Assembly (NCBI GenBank): GCA_030248295.1
Contig: JASANH010000585.1
Coordinates: 1 to 64,000 of the forward strand
Length of the DNA: 64,000 bases
Origin: Mesodorylaimus sp. YZB2_4
Lineage: Eukaryota > Nematoda > Enoplea > Dorylaimida > Dorylaimidae
Reading direction: 5' to 3'
Positions within the stretch are counted from its first letter, which is position 1. Every line of letters begins with the position of its first letter. The notes beneath the pieces are model-generated. The model had not been told where the DNA came from and made no database searches. It saw only the letters and a program-made list of their open reading frames with translations. The position numbers and the translations under genes were made by a program. This document shows positions 1 to 11,539 of this stretch, one piece after another.

Positions 1-308
1 GCACTTTTGCACTTTACTCCCCAAACCCGCCATCCCGCGAATCCCGCGGTTTTTTCGCGGGATTCCCGCCGTGGGCGGGGCTTTCGCGTCGGGATGTTTA
101 GAAACATCAGGCGAACGGGTTGAAGCCTGCGTTATTGACTGCTTTGCCGAGAACGCGCGCACAGTTTGGGACTGCAACGAAAGAGGTGCCCCGCCCCTTT
201 GCGACTGCAACGAAAGAGGTGAGCGCGTAGTTTCTTTGGGGTGGGTGGGGGGCGAAGGGGGTATAAATACCTATAGGAGCTGATAAGAAAGCACTGTAGC
301 TAATCAGA
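1..308 (+). promoter_or_regulatory. Upstream region of the Merlin-type transposase, with TATA box
   Basis: GC-rich sequence ahead of the transposase ORF. A clear TATA box (TATAAATA at 262-269) lies about 40 bases before the ATG at 309. A 19-base block, GACTGCAACGAAAGAGGTG, occurs twice at about 171-189 and 203-221. Near 35-75 there are short inverted stretches of the CCCGCG/CGCGGG type. These could be subterminal repeats of the transposon, but its left end is not identifiable and may lie outside the window. The TATA and duplicated block are seen directly; the promoter role is inferred. Confidence 0.45.
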
Positions 309-1295
309 ATGGCTGTTTCGTCGTGTACCGGTTTGGATTTGTTAAAAGAGTATAACTTAAGGAAGCTTTATTTGGATTTGAATTGCAGTGATGAAGAATT
401 TATTCACCGTTTGGCGTCATATAACATTTTGCGGTCCCCGGAAGATTCGGTGAAGTGCGACAAGTGCTCCGGCGATATGACGTTTCGAAAACGGTTGAAG
501 AGAACAGAGAATGGTGAAGAGAAGGCGATGTTCAGCTGGCGATGCGGGAATTCGGGCCCCAATTGCAAACGTCGCGAACGAGGGTTCTTCGTGGATACGT
601 TTTTTGAGAACGCGAATTTAGCAGCCTCGGAAATTTGGCAGCTGTCGTATTTTTGGGCGAAAAACGTTTATTCACTTGAATTTTGTCAGAATGAATTGCG
701 ACGTGGCGATGGTTCAACGATTAGCGAGCACACATTTACCGATTGGGGCCAATTTTTTCGTGATGTCACGGCGGAACATTTTATTGCCCACCCGGTTTTG
801 ATTGGCGGTCCCGGTAAAGTGGTCGAAATTGACGAAACCGTGTTGACCAAGCGGAAGTACAACCGTGGCCACTCGGTTGGTGAGCAATGGATTTTCGGCG
901 GCATGGAACGTGGCTCGACAAATTGTTTCCTTGTGCCCGTTGAACGTCGCGACAAGGCGACATTGATCCCGTTGATAAAACAATTCATCTTGCCGGGATC
1001 GATTATTATTTCCGATTGCTGGGCTGCGTACGGTGGTATAGAACAATTGCCCGAAGGATATTCGCATTTGACGGTGAACCACAGCGAAAATTTCGTCGAT
1101 CCTGTGACCGGTGCGTGCACGAATGGAATCGAGGGAACGTGGCAGCATTTCAAAAGGTATCATAAAGATCGCTTCGGAACTAGGAGAGATTTATTGTTAG
1201 AATATGTTAATGAATTTATGTGGAGAAAACGGTTCCGTGGCGAGAATTTGTTTTTTCAATTGTGGAAAGATGTGGTGGAAAAATATCCGTGTTAG
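309..1295 (+). CDS. Merlin-superfamily (ISXO2-like, IS1595-type) DDE transposase
   Basis: A single uninterrupted 328-residue ORF. The N-terminal third carries a CDKC pair and a later Cys pair around WRCGNSGPNC, consistent with the zinc-ribbon that precedes the catalytic core in ISXO2/IS1595 transposases. The core shows the expected acidic triad: D in VEIDETVL (about residue 176), D in IIISDCWAAYGG (about 236) and E in NGIEGTWQHFKR (about 275), with the conserved N/H-rich approach (TVNHSENFVDP). Merlin elements use this enzyme for cut-and-paste transposition with 8-9 bp target duplications. The intact frame, the TATA box 40 bases upstream and an AATAAA at 1308-1313 just after the stop suggest a recently active autonomous copy. 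The terminal inverted repeats were not found, so element boundaries are unknown. Confidence 0.88.
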   Translation: MAVSSCTGLDLLKEYNLRKLYLDLNCSDEEFIHRLASYNILRSPEDSVKCDKCSGDMTFRKRLKRTENGEEKAMFSWRCGNSGPNCKRRERGFFVDTFFENANLAASEIWQLSYFWAKNVYSLEFCQNELRRGDGSTISEHTFTDWGQFFRDVTAEHFIAHPVLIGGPGKVVEIDETVLTKRKYNRGHSVGEQWIFGGMERGSTNCFLVPVERRDKATLIPLIKQFILPGSIIISDCWAAYGGIEQLPEGYSHLTVNHSENFVDPVTGACTNGIEGTWQHFKRYHKDRFGTRRDLLLEYVNEFMWRKRFRGENLFFQLWKDVVEKYPC

Positions 1296-1307
1296 GATTG
1301 GTTAGTA

Positions 1308-1313
1308 AATAAA
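1308..1313 (+). terminator. Polyadenylation signal of the transposase gene
   Basis: AATAAA 13 bases after the stop codon of the Merlin transposase, the canonical eukaryotic poly(A) signal. The position is right for a very short 3' UTR. Confidence 0.5.
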
Positions 1314-1344
1314 AGAAAACGGATGTTGTGTCCTTGTGTATTGG

Positions 1345-1682
1345 TTAACCCTTAGTTGGTCGAACTCTTGGGTCCACAGACCCAACGCATGTTATAACAC
1401 ATGGCGAAACGGTTTTATCTGCATATCTCGACAACCAGCCATTATTTTGCAAAACCGTTTGGTAGTATCATAGGTTGATAGGTAGGACATGCTAGTACCA
1501 AAAATTATCGAAATCGATCAAGCGGTTCTCAAACGGCAGCCCGAAAACCCCAAAAAAGTGCCCCAAAACAATAATAACTTCAATTGAAACATGAATCGTA
1601 CGAAAAGAAGAACTATCTTCTAGCACAGGCATCGTACAGTTGCTACTTGATGCTGCAAACAGTGAGACCAACTAGGGGTTAA
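1345..1682. mobile_element. Short piggyBac-like non-autonomous element (MITE), TTAA-flanked
   Basis: About 338 bases bounded by TTAA on both sides. The left end reads TTAACCCTTAGTTGGTC and the right end is its reverse complement with one mismatch (GACCAACTAGGGGTTAA). TTAA target duplication plus inverted repeats starting CCC is the signature of piggyBac-type elements. Internal sequence also has an imperfect inverted pair (AACGGTTTT near 1408 and AAAACCGTTT near 1453). No coding potential. It sits between the Merlin transposase gene and the TTAGGC minisatellite. Confidence 0.6.
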
Positions 1683-1687
1683 AGCCA

Positions 1688-2015
1688 GTCTTGGATGGGC
1701 TGGATGTAGGCTTAGGCTTAGGCTTAGGCTTAGTCTTGGATGGGCTGGATGTAGGCTTAGGCTTAGGCTTAGTCTTGGATGGGCTGGATGTAGGCTTAGG
1801 CTTAGGCTTAGGCTTAGTCTTGGATGGGCTGGATGTAGGCTTAGGCTTAGGCTTAGTCTTGGATGGGCTGGATGTAGGCTTAGGCTTAGGCTTAGTCTTG
1901 GATGGGCTGGATGTAGGCTTAGGCTTAGGCTCAGTCTTGGATGGGCTGGATTTAGGCTTAGGCTTAGGCTTAGGCTTAGTCTTGGATGGGCTGGATGTAG
2001 GCTTAGGCTTAGGCA
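1688..2015. repeat. TTAGGC-based minisatellite, 8 units of about 39-45 bp
   Basis: Eight tandem units, each a 21-base head (GTCTTGGATGGGCTGGATGTA, with one or two variants) followed by three or four GGCTTA hexamers, giving units of 39 or 45 bases. The hexamer is a rotation of TTAGGC, the nematode telomere repeat. All unit lengths are multiples of three, so both strands stay open: the minus strand would encode Ser-Pro-Ser-Lys plus Lys-Pro repeats for 121 residues (2037-1672). I treat that as a by-product of the repeat, because no signal peptide or family match accompanies it. Confidence 0.85.
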
Positions 2016-2265
2016 GAGAAGAAAGACAACACACCAACAGAAACCTGCGTGACAGAAATGCGGATCAAAGGATTGGGCATAACCACCCCCTCTGAACGTT
2101 CTCGCGCGGATCTTCAGTGCTGAGCATTGAGAGCGCGTGGAGGCGTGAGTGCGTATGTGCGCACTCGCCTTGAGTCTCTGTCAGTCGAGGCTATTCGTGC
2201 TTCGTTGGCAGAAAACCGTAAAAAAGAATCCAAAAAAAAACGGGAGAGTAAAGTGCAAAAGCGCC

Positions 2266-5200
2266 GGTGCGCGCTGGTGCGAACACGTGCGTGACAGTGC
2301 AGACAGGTGCGCATAACCAATGCAGACGGGTGCTCGCTGAGACAGGTGGACCAGTGCACAGGTCGCCCAATGCGGACAGCTGCGCGCTGCTGAAGACCAG
2401 TGCGTGACAGTGCGGACGGGTGCGCATAACCAATGCAGACAGGTGGGCGCTGCTGCAGACCAGTGCGTGACAGTGCAGACAGGTGCGCATAACCAATGCA
2501 GACAGGTGCGCGCTGGTGCGAACCAGTGCGTGACAGTGCGGACAGGTGCGCATAACCAATGCAGACAGGTGCGCGCTGCTGCAGACCAGTGCGTGACAGT
2601 GCGGACAGGTGCGCATAACCAATGCGGACAGGTGCGCGCTGCTGCAGACCAGTGCGTGACAGTGCGGACAGGTGCGCATAACCAATGCAGACAGGTGCGC
2701 GCTGCTGCAGACCAGTGCGTGACAGTGCGAACAGGTGCGAGTAACCAATGCGGACAGGGTCGTGCTAGTGCGGACGAGTGCATGACAGCGCGGATAGGTG
2801 CGCATAACCAATGCAGACAGGTGCGCATAACCAATGCAGACGGTTGCTCGCTAAGGTGGACCCGTGCGTGCCAATGCGGACAGCTGCGCGCTGCTGCAGA
2901 CCAGTGCGTGACAGTGCGGACAGGTGCGCATAACCAATGCAGACAGGTGCGCGCTGGTGCGAACAAGTGCGTGACAGTGCAGACAGGTGCGCATAACCAA
3001 TGCAGACGGTTGCTCGCTAAGGTGGACCCGTGCGTGCCAATGCGGACAGCTGCGCGCTGCTGCAGACCAGTGCGTGACAGTGCGGACAGGTGCGCATAAC
3101 CAATGCAGACAGGTGGGCGCTGCTGCAGACCAGTCCGTGACAGTGCGGACAGGTGCGCATAACCAATGCAGACAGGTGCGCGCTGGTGCGAACCGGTGCG
3201 TCTCAGTGCGGACAGGTGCGCATAACCAATGCAAACAGGTTCGCGCTGGTGCGAATCAGTGCGTGACAGTGCGGACAGGTGCGCATAACCAATGCAGACA
3301 GGTGCGCGCAAAACCACTGCGGACAGGTGGGCGCTGCTGCAGACCAGTGCGTGGCAGTGCGGACAGGTGCGCATAACCACTGCGGACAGGTGGGCGCTGC
3401 TGCAGACCAGTGCGTGACAGTGCGGACAGGTGCGCATCAACCAGTGCGTGACAGTGCGGACAGGTGCGCATAACCAATGCAACAGGTGGGCGCTGCTGCA
3501 GACCAGTGCGTGACAGTGCGGACAGGTGCGCATAACCAATGCAGACAGGTGGGCGCTGCTGCAGCCGTGCGACACAGTGCGTGACAGTGCGGACAGGTGC
3601 GCATAACCAATGCAGACAGGTGCGCGCTGGTGCAACCAGTGCGTGACAGTGCGGACAGGTGCTCCTCCTCCGCCGGTCTGCGCGCATAACCAATGCAGAC
3701 AGGTTCGCGCTGGTGCGAATCAGTGCGTGACAGTGCGGACAGGTGCGCATAACCAATGCAGACAGGCGGGCGCTGCAGCAGACCAGTGCGTGACAGTGTG
3801 GACAGGTGCGCATAACCAATGCAGACAGGTGCGCGCTGGTGCGAACCAGTGCGTGACAGTGCGGACAGGTGCGCACAACCACTGCGGACAGGTGGGCGCT
3901 GCTGCAGACCAGTGCGTGACAGTGCGGACAGGTGCACATAACCAATGCAGACAGGCGGGCGCTGCTGCAGACCAGTGCGTGACAGTGCGGACAGGTGCGC
4001 ATAACCAATGCAGACAGGTGCGCGCTGGTGCGAACCAGTGCGTGACAGTGCGGACAGGTGCGCATAACCAATGCAGACAGGTGCGCGCTGCTGCAGACCA
4101 GTGCGTGACAGTGCGGACAGGTGCGCATAACCAATGCAGACAGGTGCGCGCTGCTGCAGACCAGTGCGTGACAGTGCGGACAGGTGCGCATAACCAATGC
4201 AGACAGGTGCGCGCTGCTGCAGACCAGTGCGTGACAGTGCGGACAGGTGCGCATAACCAATGCAGACAGGTGCGCGCTGGTGCGAACCAGTGCGTGTCAG
4301 TGCGGACAGGTGCGCATAACCACTGCGGACAGGTTGGCGCTGCTGCAGACCAGTGCGTGACAGTGCGGACAGGTGCGCATAACCAATGCAGACAGGTGCG
4401 CGCTGCTGCAGACCAGTGCGTGACAGTGCGGACAGGTGCGCAAAACCAATGCAGACAGGTGCGCGCTGGTGCGAACCAGTGCGTGACAGTGCGGACAGGT
4501 GCGCATAACCACTGCGGACAGGTGGGCGCTGCTGCAGACCAGTGCGTGACAGTGCGGACGGGTGCGCATAACCAATGCAGACAGGTGGGCGCTGCTGCAG
4601 ACCAGTGCGTGACAGTGCGGACAGGTGCGCATAACCAATGCGGACAGGTGCGCGCTGCTGCAGACCAGTGCGTGACAGTGCGGACAGGTGCGCATAACCA
4701 ATGCAGACAGGTGCGCGCTGCTGCAGACCAGTGCGTGACAGTGCGGACAGGTGCGCATAACCACTGCAGACAGGTGGGCGCTGCTGCAGACCAGTGCGTG
4801 ACAGTGCGGACAGGTGCGCATAACCAATGCGGACAGGTGCGCGCTGCTGCAGACCAGTGCGTGACAGTGCGGACAGGTGCGCATAACCAATGCAGACAGG
4901 TGCGCGCTGGTGCGAACCAGTGCGTGACAGTGCGGACAGGTGCGCATAACCACTGCGGACATGTGGTCGTTGGTGCAGACCAGTGCGTGACAGTGCGGAC
5001 AGGTGCGCATAACCAATGCAGACAGGTGCGCGCTGGTGCAAACCAGTGCGTGGCGGTGCGGACAGTCCTGCGACAGGTGCGCATAACCAATGCAGACAGG
5101 TGGCGCTGGTGCAGACCAGTGCGTGACAGTGCGGACAGGTGCGCATAACCAATGCAGACAGGAGCGCGCTCGTGCACAACAGTGCGTGACAGTGAGGACA

Positions 5201-8200
5201 GGAGCGCATAACCACTGCAGACAGGTGGGCGCTGCTGCAGACCAGTGCGTGACAGTGCGGACAGGTGCGCATAACCAATGCAGACAGGTGCGCGCTGCTG
5301 CAGACCAGTGCGTGACAGTGCGGACAGGTGCGCATAACCAATGCAGACAGGTGCGCGCAGGTGCGAACCAGTGCGTGTCAGTGCGGACAGGTGCGCACAA
5401 CCACTGCGGACAGGTGGGCGCTGCTGCAGACCAGTGCGTGACAGTGCGGACAGGTGCGCATAACCAATGCAGACAGGCGGGCGCTGCTGCAGACCAGTGC
5501 GTGACAGTGCGGACAGGTGCGCTTAGACAGGCGGGCGCTGCTGCAGACCAGTGCGTGACAGTGCGGACAGGTGCGCATAACCAATGCAGACAGGTGCGCG
5601 CTGGTGCGAACCAGTGCGTGACAGTGCGAACAGGTGCGCATAACCACTGCGGACAAGTGGGCGCTGCTGCAGACCAGTGCGTGACAGTGCGAACAGGTGC
5701 GCATAATTACTGCAGACAGGTGGGCGCTGCTGCAGACCAGTGCGTGACAGTGCGGACAGGTGCGCATAACCAATGCGGACAGGTGCGCGCTGCTGCAGAC
5801 CAGTGCGTGACAGTGCAGACAGGTGCGCATAACCAATGCAGACAGGTGCGCGCTGCTGCAGACCAGTGCGTGACAGTGCGAACAGGTGCGAGTAACCAAT
5901 GCGGACAGGGTCGTGCTAGTGCGGACGAGTGCATGACAGTGCGGATAGGTGCGCATAACCAATGCAGACAGGTGCGCATAACCAATGCAGACGGTTGCTC
6001 GCTAAGGTGGACCCGTGCGTGCCAATGTGGACAGCTGCGCGCTGCTGCAGACCAGTGCGTGACAGTGCGGACAGGTGCGCATAACCAATGCAGACAGGCG
6101 GGCGCTGCAGCAGACCAGTGCGTGACAGTGCGGACAGGTGCGCATAACCAATGCAGACAGGTGCGCGCTGGTGCGAACCAGTGCGTGACAGTGCGGACAG
6201 GTGCGCATAACCAATGCAGACAGGTGCGCGCTGGTGCGAACCAGTGCGTGACAGTGCGGACAGGTGCGCATAACCAATGCAGACAGGTGCGCGCTGGTGC
6301 GAACCAGTGCGTGACAGTGCGGACAGGTGCGCATAACCACTGCGGACAAGTGGGCGCTGCTGCAGACCAGTGCGTGACAGTGCGGACAGGTGCGCATAAC
6401 CACTGCGGACAGGTGGGCGCTGCTGCAGACCAGTGCGTGACAGTGCGGACAGGTGCGCATAACCAATGCGGACAGGTGCGCGCTGCTGCAGACCAGTGCG
6501 TGACAGTGCAGACAGGTGCGCATAACCAATGCAGACAGGTGCGCGCTGCTGCAGACCAGTGCGTGACAGTGCGAACAGGTGCGAGTAACCAATGCGGACA
6601 GGGTCGTGCTAGTGCGGACGAGTGCATGACAGTGCGGATAGGTGCGCATAACCAATGCAGACAGGTGCGCATAACCAATGCAGACGGTTGCTCGCTAAGG
6701 TGGACCCGTGCGTGCCAATGCGGACAGCTGCGCGCTGCTGCAGACCAGTGCGTGACAGTGCGGACAGGTGCGCATAACCAATGCAGACAGGTGCGCGCTT
6801 GCACCAGTCCGTGACAGTGCAGACAGGTGCGCATAACCAATGCAGACGGGTGCGCGCTGCTGCAGACCAGTGCGTAACAGTGCGACAGGTGCGCATAACC
6901 AATGCAGACAGGTGCGCGCTGCCTGCAGACCAGTGCGTGACAGTGCGGACAGGTGCGCATAACCAATGCAGACAGGTGCGGCGGACAGGTGCGCTAACCA
7001 ATGCAGACGTGCGGACAGTGCGGACAGGTGCGCATCCAAGGTGGACCCGTGCGTGCCAATGCAGACAGCTGCGCGCTGCTGCAGACCAGTGCGTGACAGT
7101 GCGGACAGGTGCGCATAACCAATGCAGACAGGTGGGCGCTGCTGCAGACCAGTGCGTGACAGTGCGGACAGGTGCGCATAACCAATGCAGACAGGTGCGC
7201 GCTGGTGCGAACCAGTGCGTGACAGTGCGGACAGGTGCGCATAACCACTGCGGACAGGTGGGCGCTGCTGCAGACCAGTGCGTGACAGTGCGGACAGGTG
7301 CGCATAACCAATGCAGACAGGCGGGCGCTGCTGCAGACCAGTGCGTGACAGTGCGGACAGGTGCGCATAACCAATGCAGACAGGTGCGCGCTGGTGCGAA
7401 CCAGTGCGTGACAGTGCGGACAGGTGCGCATAACCACTGCGGACAGGTGGGCGCTGCTGCAGACCAGTGCGTGACAGTGCGGACAGGTGCGCATAACCAA
7501 TGCAGACAGGTGGGCGCTGCTGCAGACCAGTGCGTGACAGTGCGGACAGGTGCGCATAACCAATGCAGACAGGTGCGCGCTGGTGCGAACCAGTGCGTGA
7601 CAGTGCGGACAGGTGCGCATAACCACTGCAGACAGGTTGGCGCTGCTGCAGACCAGTGCGTGACAGTGCGGACAGGTCGCATAACATGCTGAAGTGCGCT
7701 GCAGACCAGTGCGGACAGTGCACAGTGCGCAAACCAATGCAGACAGGTGCGCGCGTGCAAGTCTGACAGTGCGGACAGGTGCGCATAACCACTGCGAACA
7801 GGTGGGCGCTGCTGCAGACCAGTGCGTGACAGTGCGGACAGGTGCGCATAACCAATGCGGACAGGTGCGCGCTGCTGCAGACCAGTGCGTGACAGTGCGG
7901 ACAGGTGCGCATAACCAATGCAGACAGGTGCGCGCTGGTGCAGACCAGTGCGTGACAGTGCGGACAGGTGCGCATAACCAATGCGGACAAGTGGGCGCTG
8001 CTGCAGACCAGTGCGTGACAGTGCGGACAGGTGCGCAAAAAAAATGCGGACAGGTGCGCGCTGCTGCAGACCAGTGCGTGACAGTGCGGACAGGTGCGCA
8101 TAACCAATGCAGACAGGTGCGCGCTGGTGCGAACCAGTGCGTGACAGTGCGGACAGGTGCGCATAACCAATGCGGACAGGTGCGCGCTGCTGCAGACCAG

Positions 8201-11200
8201 TGCGTGACAGTGCGGACAGGTGCGCATAACCAATGCAGACAGGTGCGCGCTGCTGCAGACCAGTGCGTGACAGTGCGGACAGGTGCGCATAACCAATGCA
8301 GACAGGTGCGCGCTGGTGCGGACCAGTGCGTGACAGTGCGGACAGGTGCGCATAACCACTGCGGACAGGTGGGCGCTGCTGCAGACCAGTGCGTGACAGT
8401 GCGGACAGGTGCGCATAACCAATGCAGACAGGTGGGCGCTGCTGCAGACCAGTGCGTGACAGTGCGGACAGGTGCGCATAACCAATGCAGACAGGTGCGC
8501 GCTGGTGCGAACCAGTGCGTGACAGTGCGGACAGGTGCGCATAACCACTGCGGACAGGTGGGCGCTGCTGCAGACCAGTGCGTGACAGTGCGGACAGGTG
8601 CGCATAACCAATGCAGACAGGTGCGCGCTGCTGCAGACCAGTGCGTGACAGTGCGGACAGGTGCGCATAACCAATGCAGACAGGTGCGCGCTGGTGCGAA
8701 CCAGTGCGTGACAGTGCGGACAGGTGCGCATAACCACTGCGGACAGGTGGGCGCTGCTGCAGACCAGTGCGTGACAGTGCGGACAGGTGCCAAAACAATG
8801 CAGACAGGTGGGCGCTGCTGCAGACCAGTGCGTGACAGTGCGGACAGGTGCGCATAACCAATGCGGACAGGTGCGCGCTGCTGCAGACCAGTGCGTGACA
8901 GTGCAGACAGGTGCGCATAACCAATGCAGACAGGTGCGCGCTGCTGCAGACCAGTGCGTGACAGTGCGAACAGGTGCGAGTAACCAATGCGGACAGGGTC
9001 GCGCTAGTGCGGACAGTGCATGACAGTGCGGACAGGTGCGAAACCAAGCAGACAGGTGCGCATAACCAGCGCAGCAGAGGGTGCTCGCTAAGTGGACAGT
9101 GCGTACCAATGCGGACAGGTGCGCGCTCTGCAGACCAGTGCGTGACAGTGCGGACAGGTGCGCATAACCAATGCAGACAGGTGCGCGCAGGTGCGAATTA
9201 GTGCGTGTCAGTGCGGACAGGTGCGCACAACCGCTGCGGACAGGTGGGCGCTGCTGCAGACAGGTGGGCGCTGCTGCAGACCAGTGCGTGACAGTGCGGA
9301 CAGGTGCGCATAACCAATGCAGACAGGTGCGCGCAGGTGCGAACCAGTGCGTGTCAGTGCAGACAGGTGCGCATAACCAATGCAGACGGTTGCTCGCTAA
9401 ATTGGACCCGTGCGTGCCAATTCGGACAGCTGCGCGCTGCTGCAGACCAGTGCGTGACAGTGCGGACAGGTGCGCATAACCAATGCAGACAGGCGGGCGC
9501 TGCTGCAGACCAGTGCGTGACAGTGCGGACAGGTGCGCATAACCAATGCAGACAGGTGCGCGCTGCGCACGCTGACAGTGGGACTGGTGCGCAACCATGC
9601 GACAGGCGCGCGTGACAGTGCGGACGGGTGCGCATAACCACTGCGGACAAGTGGGCGCTGCTGCAGACCAGTGCGTGACAGTGCGGACAGGTCCGCATAA
9701 TTACTGCGGACAAGTGGGCGCTGCTGCAGACCAGTGCGTGACAGTGCGGACAGGTGCGCATAACCAATGCGGACAGGTGCGCGCTGCTGCAGACCAGTGC
9801 GTGACAGTGCAGACAGGTGCGCATAACCAATGCAGACAGGTGCGCGCTGCTGCAGACCAGTGCGTGACAGTGCGGACAGGTGCGCATAACCAATGCAGAC
9901 AGGTGCGCGCTGGTGCGAACAAGTGCGTGACAGTGCAGACAGGTGCGCATAACCAATGCAGACGGTTGCTCGCTAAGGTGGACCCGTGCGTGCCAATGCG
10001 GACAGCTGCGCGCTGCTGCAGACCAGTGCGTGACAGTGCGGACAGGTGCGCATAACCAATGCAGACAGGTGCGCGCTGGTGCGAACAAGTGCGTGACAGT
10101 GCAGACAGGTGCGCATAACCAATGCAGACGGTTGCTCGCTAAGGTGGACCCGTGCGTGATAATGTGGACAGCTGCGCGCTGCTGCAGACCAGTGCGTGAC
10201 AGTGCGGACAGGTGCGCATAACCAATGCAGACAGGTGGGCGCTGCTGCAGACCAGTCCGTGACAGTGCGGACAGGTGCGCATAACCAATGCGGACAAGTG
10301 GGCGCTGCTGCAGACCAGTGCGTGACAGTGCGGACAGGTGCGCATAATTACTGCGGACAGGTGGGCGCTGCTGCAGACCAGTGCGTGACAGTGCGGACAG
10401 GTGCGCATAACCAATGCAGACAGGTGCGCGCTGGTGCGAACCAGTGCGTGACAGTGCGGACAGGTGCGCATAACCCCTGCGGACAAGTGGGCGCTGCTGC
10501 AGACCAGTGCGTGACAGTGCGGACAGGTGCGCATAATTACTGCGGACAGGTGGGCGCTGCTGCAGACCAGTGCGTGACAGTGCGGACAGGTGCGCATAAC
10601 CAATGCGGACAGGTGCGCGCTGCTGCAGACCAGTGCGTGACAGTGCAGACAGGTGCGCATAACCAATGCAGACAGGTGCGCGCTGCTGCAGACCAGTGCG
10701 TGACAGTGCGAACAGGTGCGAGTAACCAATGCGGACAGGGTCGTGCTAGTGCGGACGAGTGCATGACAGTGCGGATAGGTGCGCATAACCAATGCAGACA
10801 GGTGCGCATAACCAATGCAGACGGCTGCTCGCTAAGGTGGACCCGTGCGTGCCAATGCGGACAGCTGCGCGCTGCTGCAGACCAGTGCGTGACAGTGCGG
10901 ACAGGTGCGCATAACCACTGCGGACAGGTGGGCGCTGCTGCAGACCAGTGCGTGACAGTGCGGACGGGTGCGCATAACCAATGCAGACAGGTGGGCGCTG
11001 CTGCAGACCAGTGCGTGACAGTGCGGACAGGTGCGCATAACCAATGCAGACAGGTTCGCGCTGGTGCGAATCAGTGCGTGACAGTGCGGACAGGTGCGCA
11101 TAACCACTGCGGACAGGTGGGCGCTGCTGCAGACCAGTGCGTGACAGTGCGGACAGGTGCGCATAACCAATGCAGACAGGTGCGCGCTGCTGCAGACCAG

Positions 11201-11525
11201 TGCGTGACAGTGCGGACAGCTGCGCAAAACCAATGCAGACAGGTGCGCGTTGGTGCGAACCAGTGCGTGACAGTGCGGACAGGTGCGCATAACCACTGCG
11301 GACAGGTGGGCGCTGCTGCAGACCAGTGCGTGACAGTGCGGACGGGTGCGCATAACCAATGCAGACAGGTGGGCGCTGCTGCAGACAAGTGCGTGACAGT
11401 GCGGACAGGTGCGCATAACCAATGCAGACAGGTGCGCGCTGGTGCAAACCAGTGCGTGACAGTGCGGACAGGTTCGCATAACCACTGCGGACAAGTGGGC
11501 GCTGCTGCAGACCAGTGCGTGACAG
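2266..11525. repeat. Large 63-bp satellite array (about 147 copies)
   Basis: A continuous tandem array with a 63-base period, deduced from the 21-residue period in every open frame (plus-strand unit NQCRQVRAAADQCVTVRTGAH). A typical unit contains GCATAACCAATGCAGACAGG, then GTGCGCGCTGCTGCAGACC or the variant GCTGGTGCGAACC, then AGTGCGTGACAGTGCGG. Most units carry a CTGCAG site. Because 63 is divisible by three and the consensus lacks stops in several frames, long ORFs of up to 967 codons appear on both strands. They are broken wherever unit length slips (about 3300-3700, 6780-7050, 7670-7770, 9000-9270, 9560-9620). I see no signal sequence, family resemblance or codon preference, so I call this non-coding satellite DNA. 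The borders are sharp: unique sequence resumes at about 11526. Confidence 0.9.
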
Positions 11526-11539
11526 TGACGACTGGAAGT

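Noticed and set aside
1672-2037. Lys-Pro/Ser-rich 121-residue protein on the minus strand of the TTAGGC minisatellite
   Set aside because: Entirely explained by repeat units whose lengths are multiples of three; no supporting features.
2266-11525. CRISPR-like direct repeats
   Set aside because: Units are contiguous with no unique spacers, and the genome is clearly animal.
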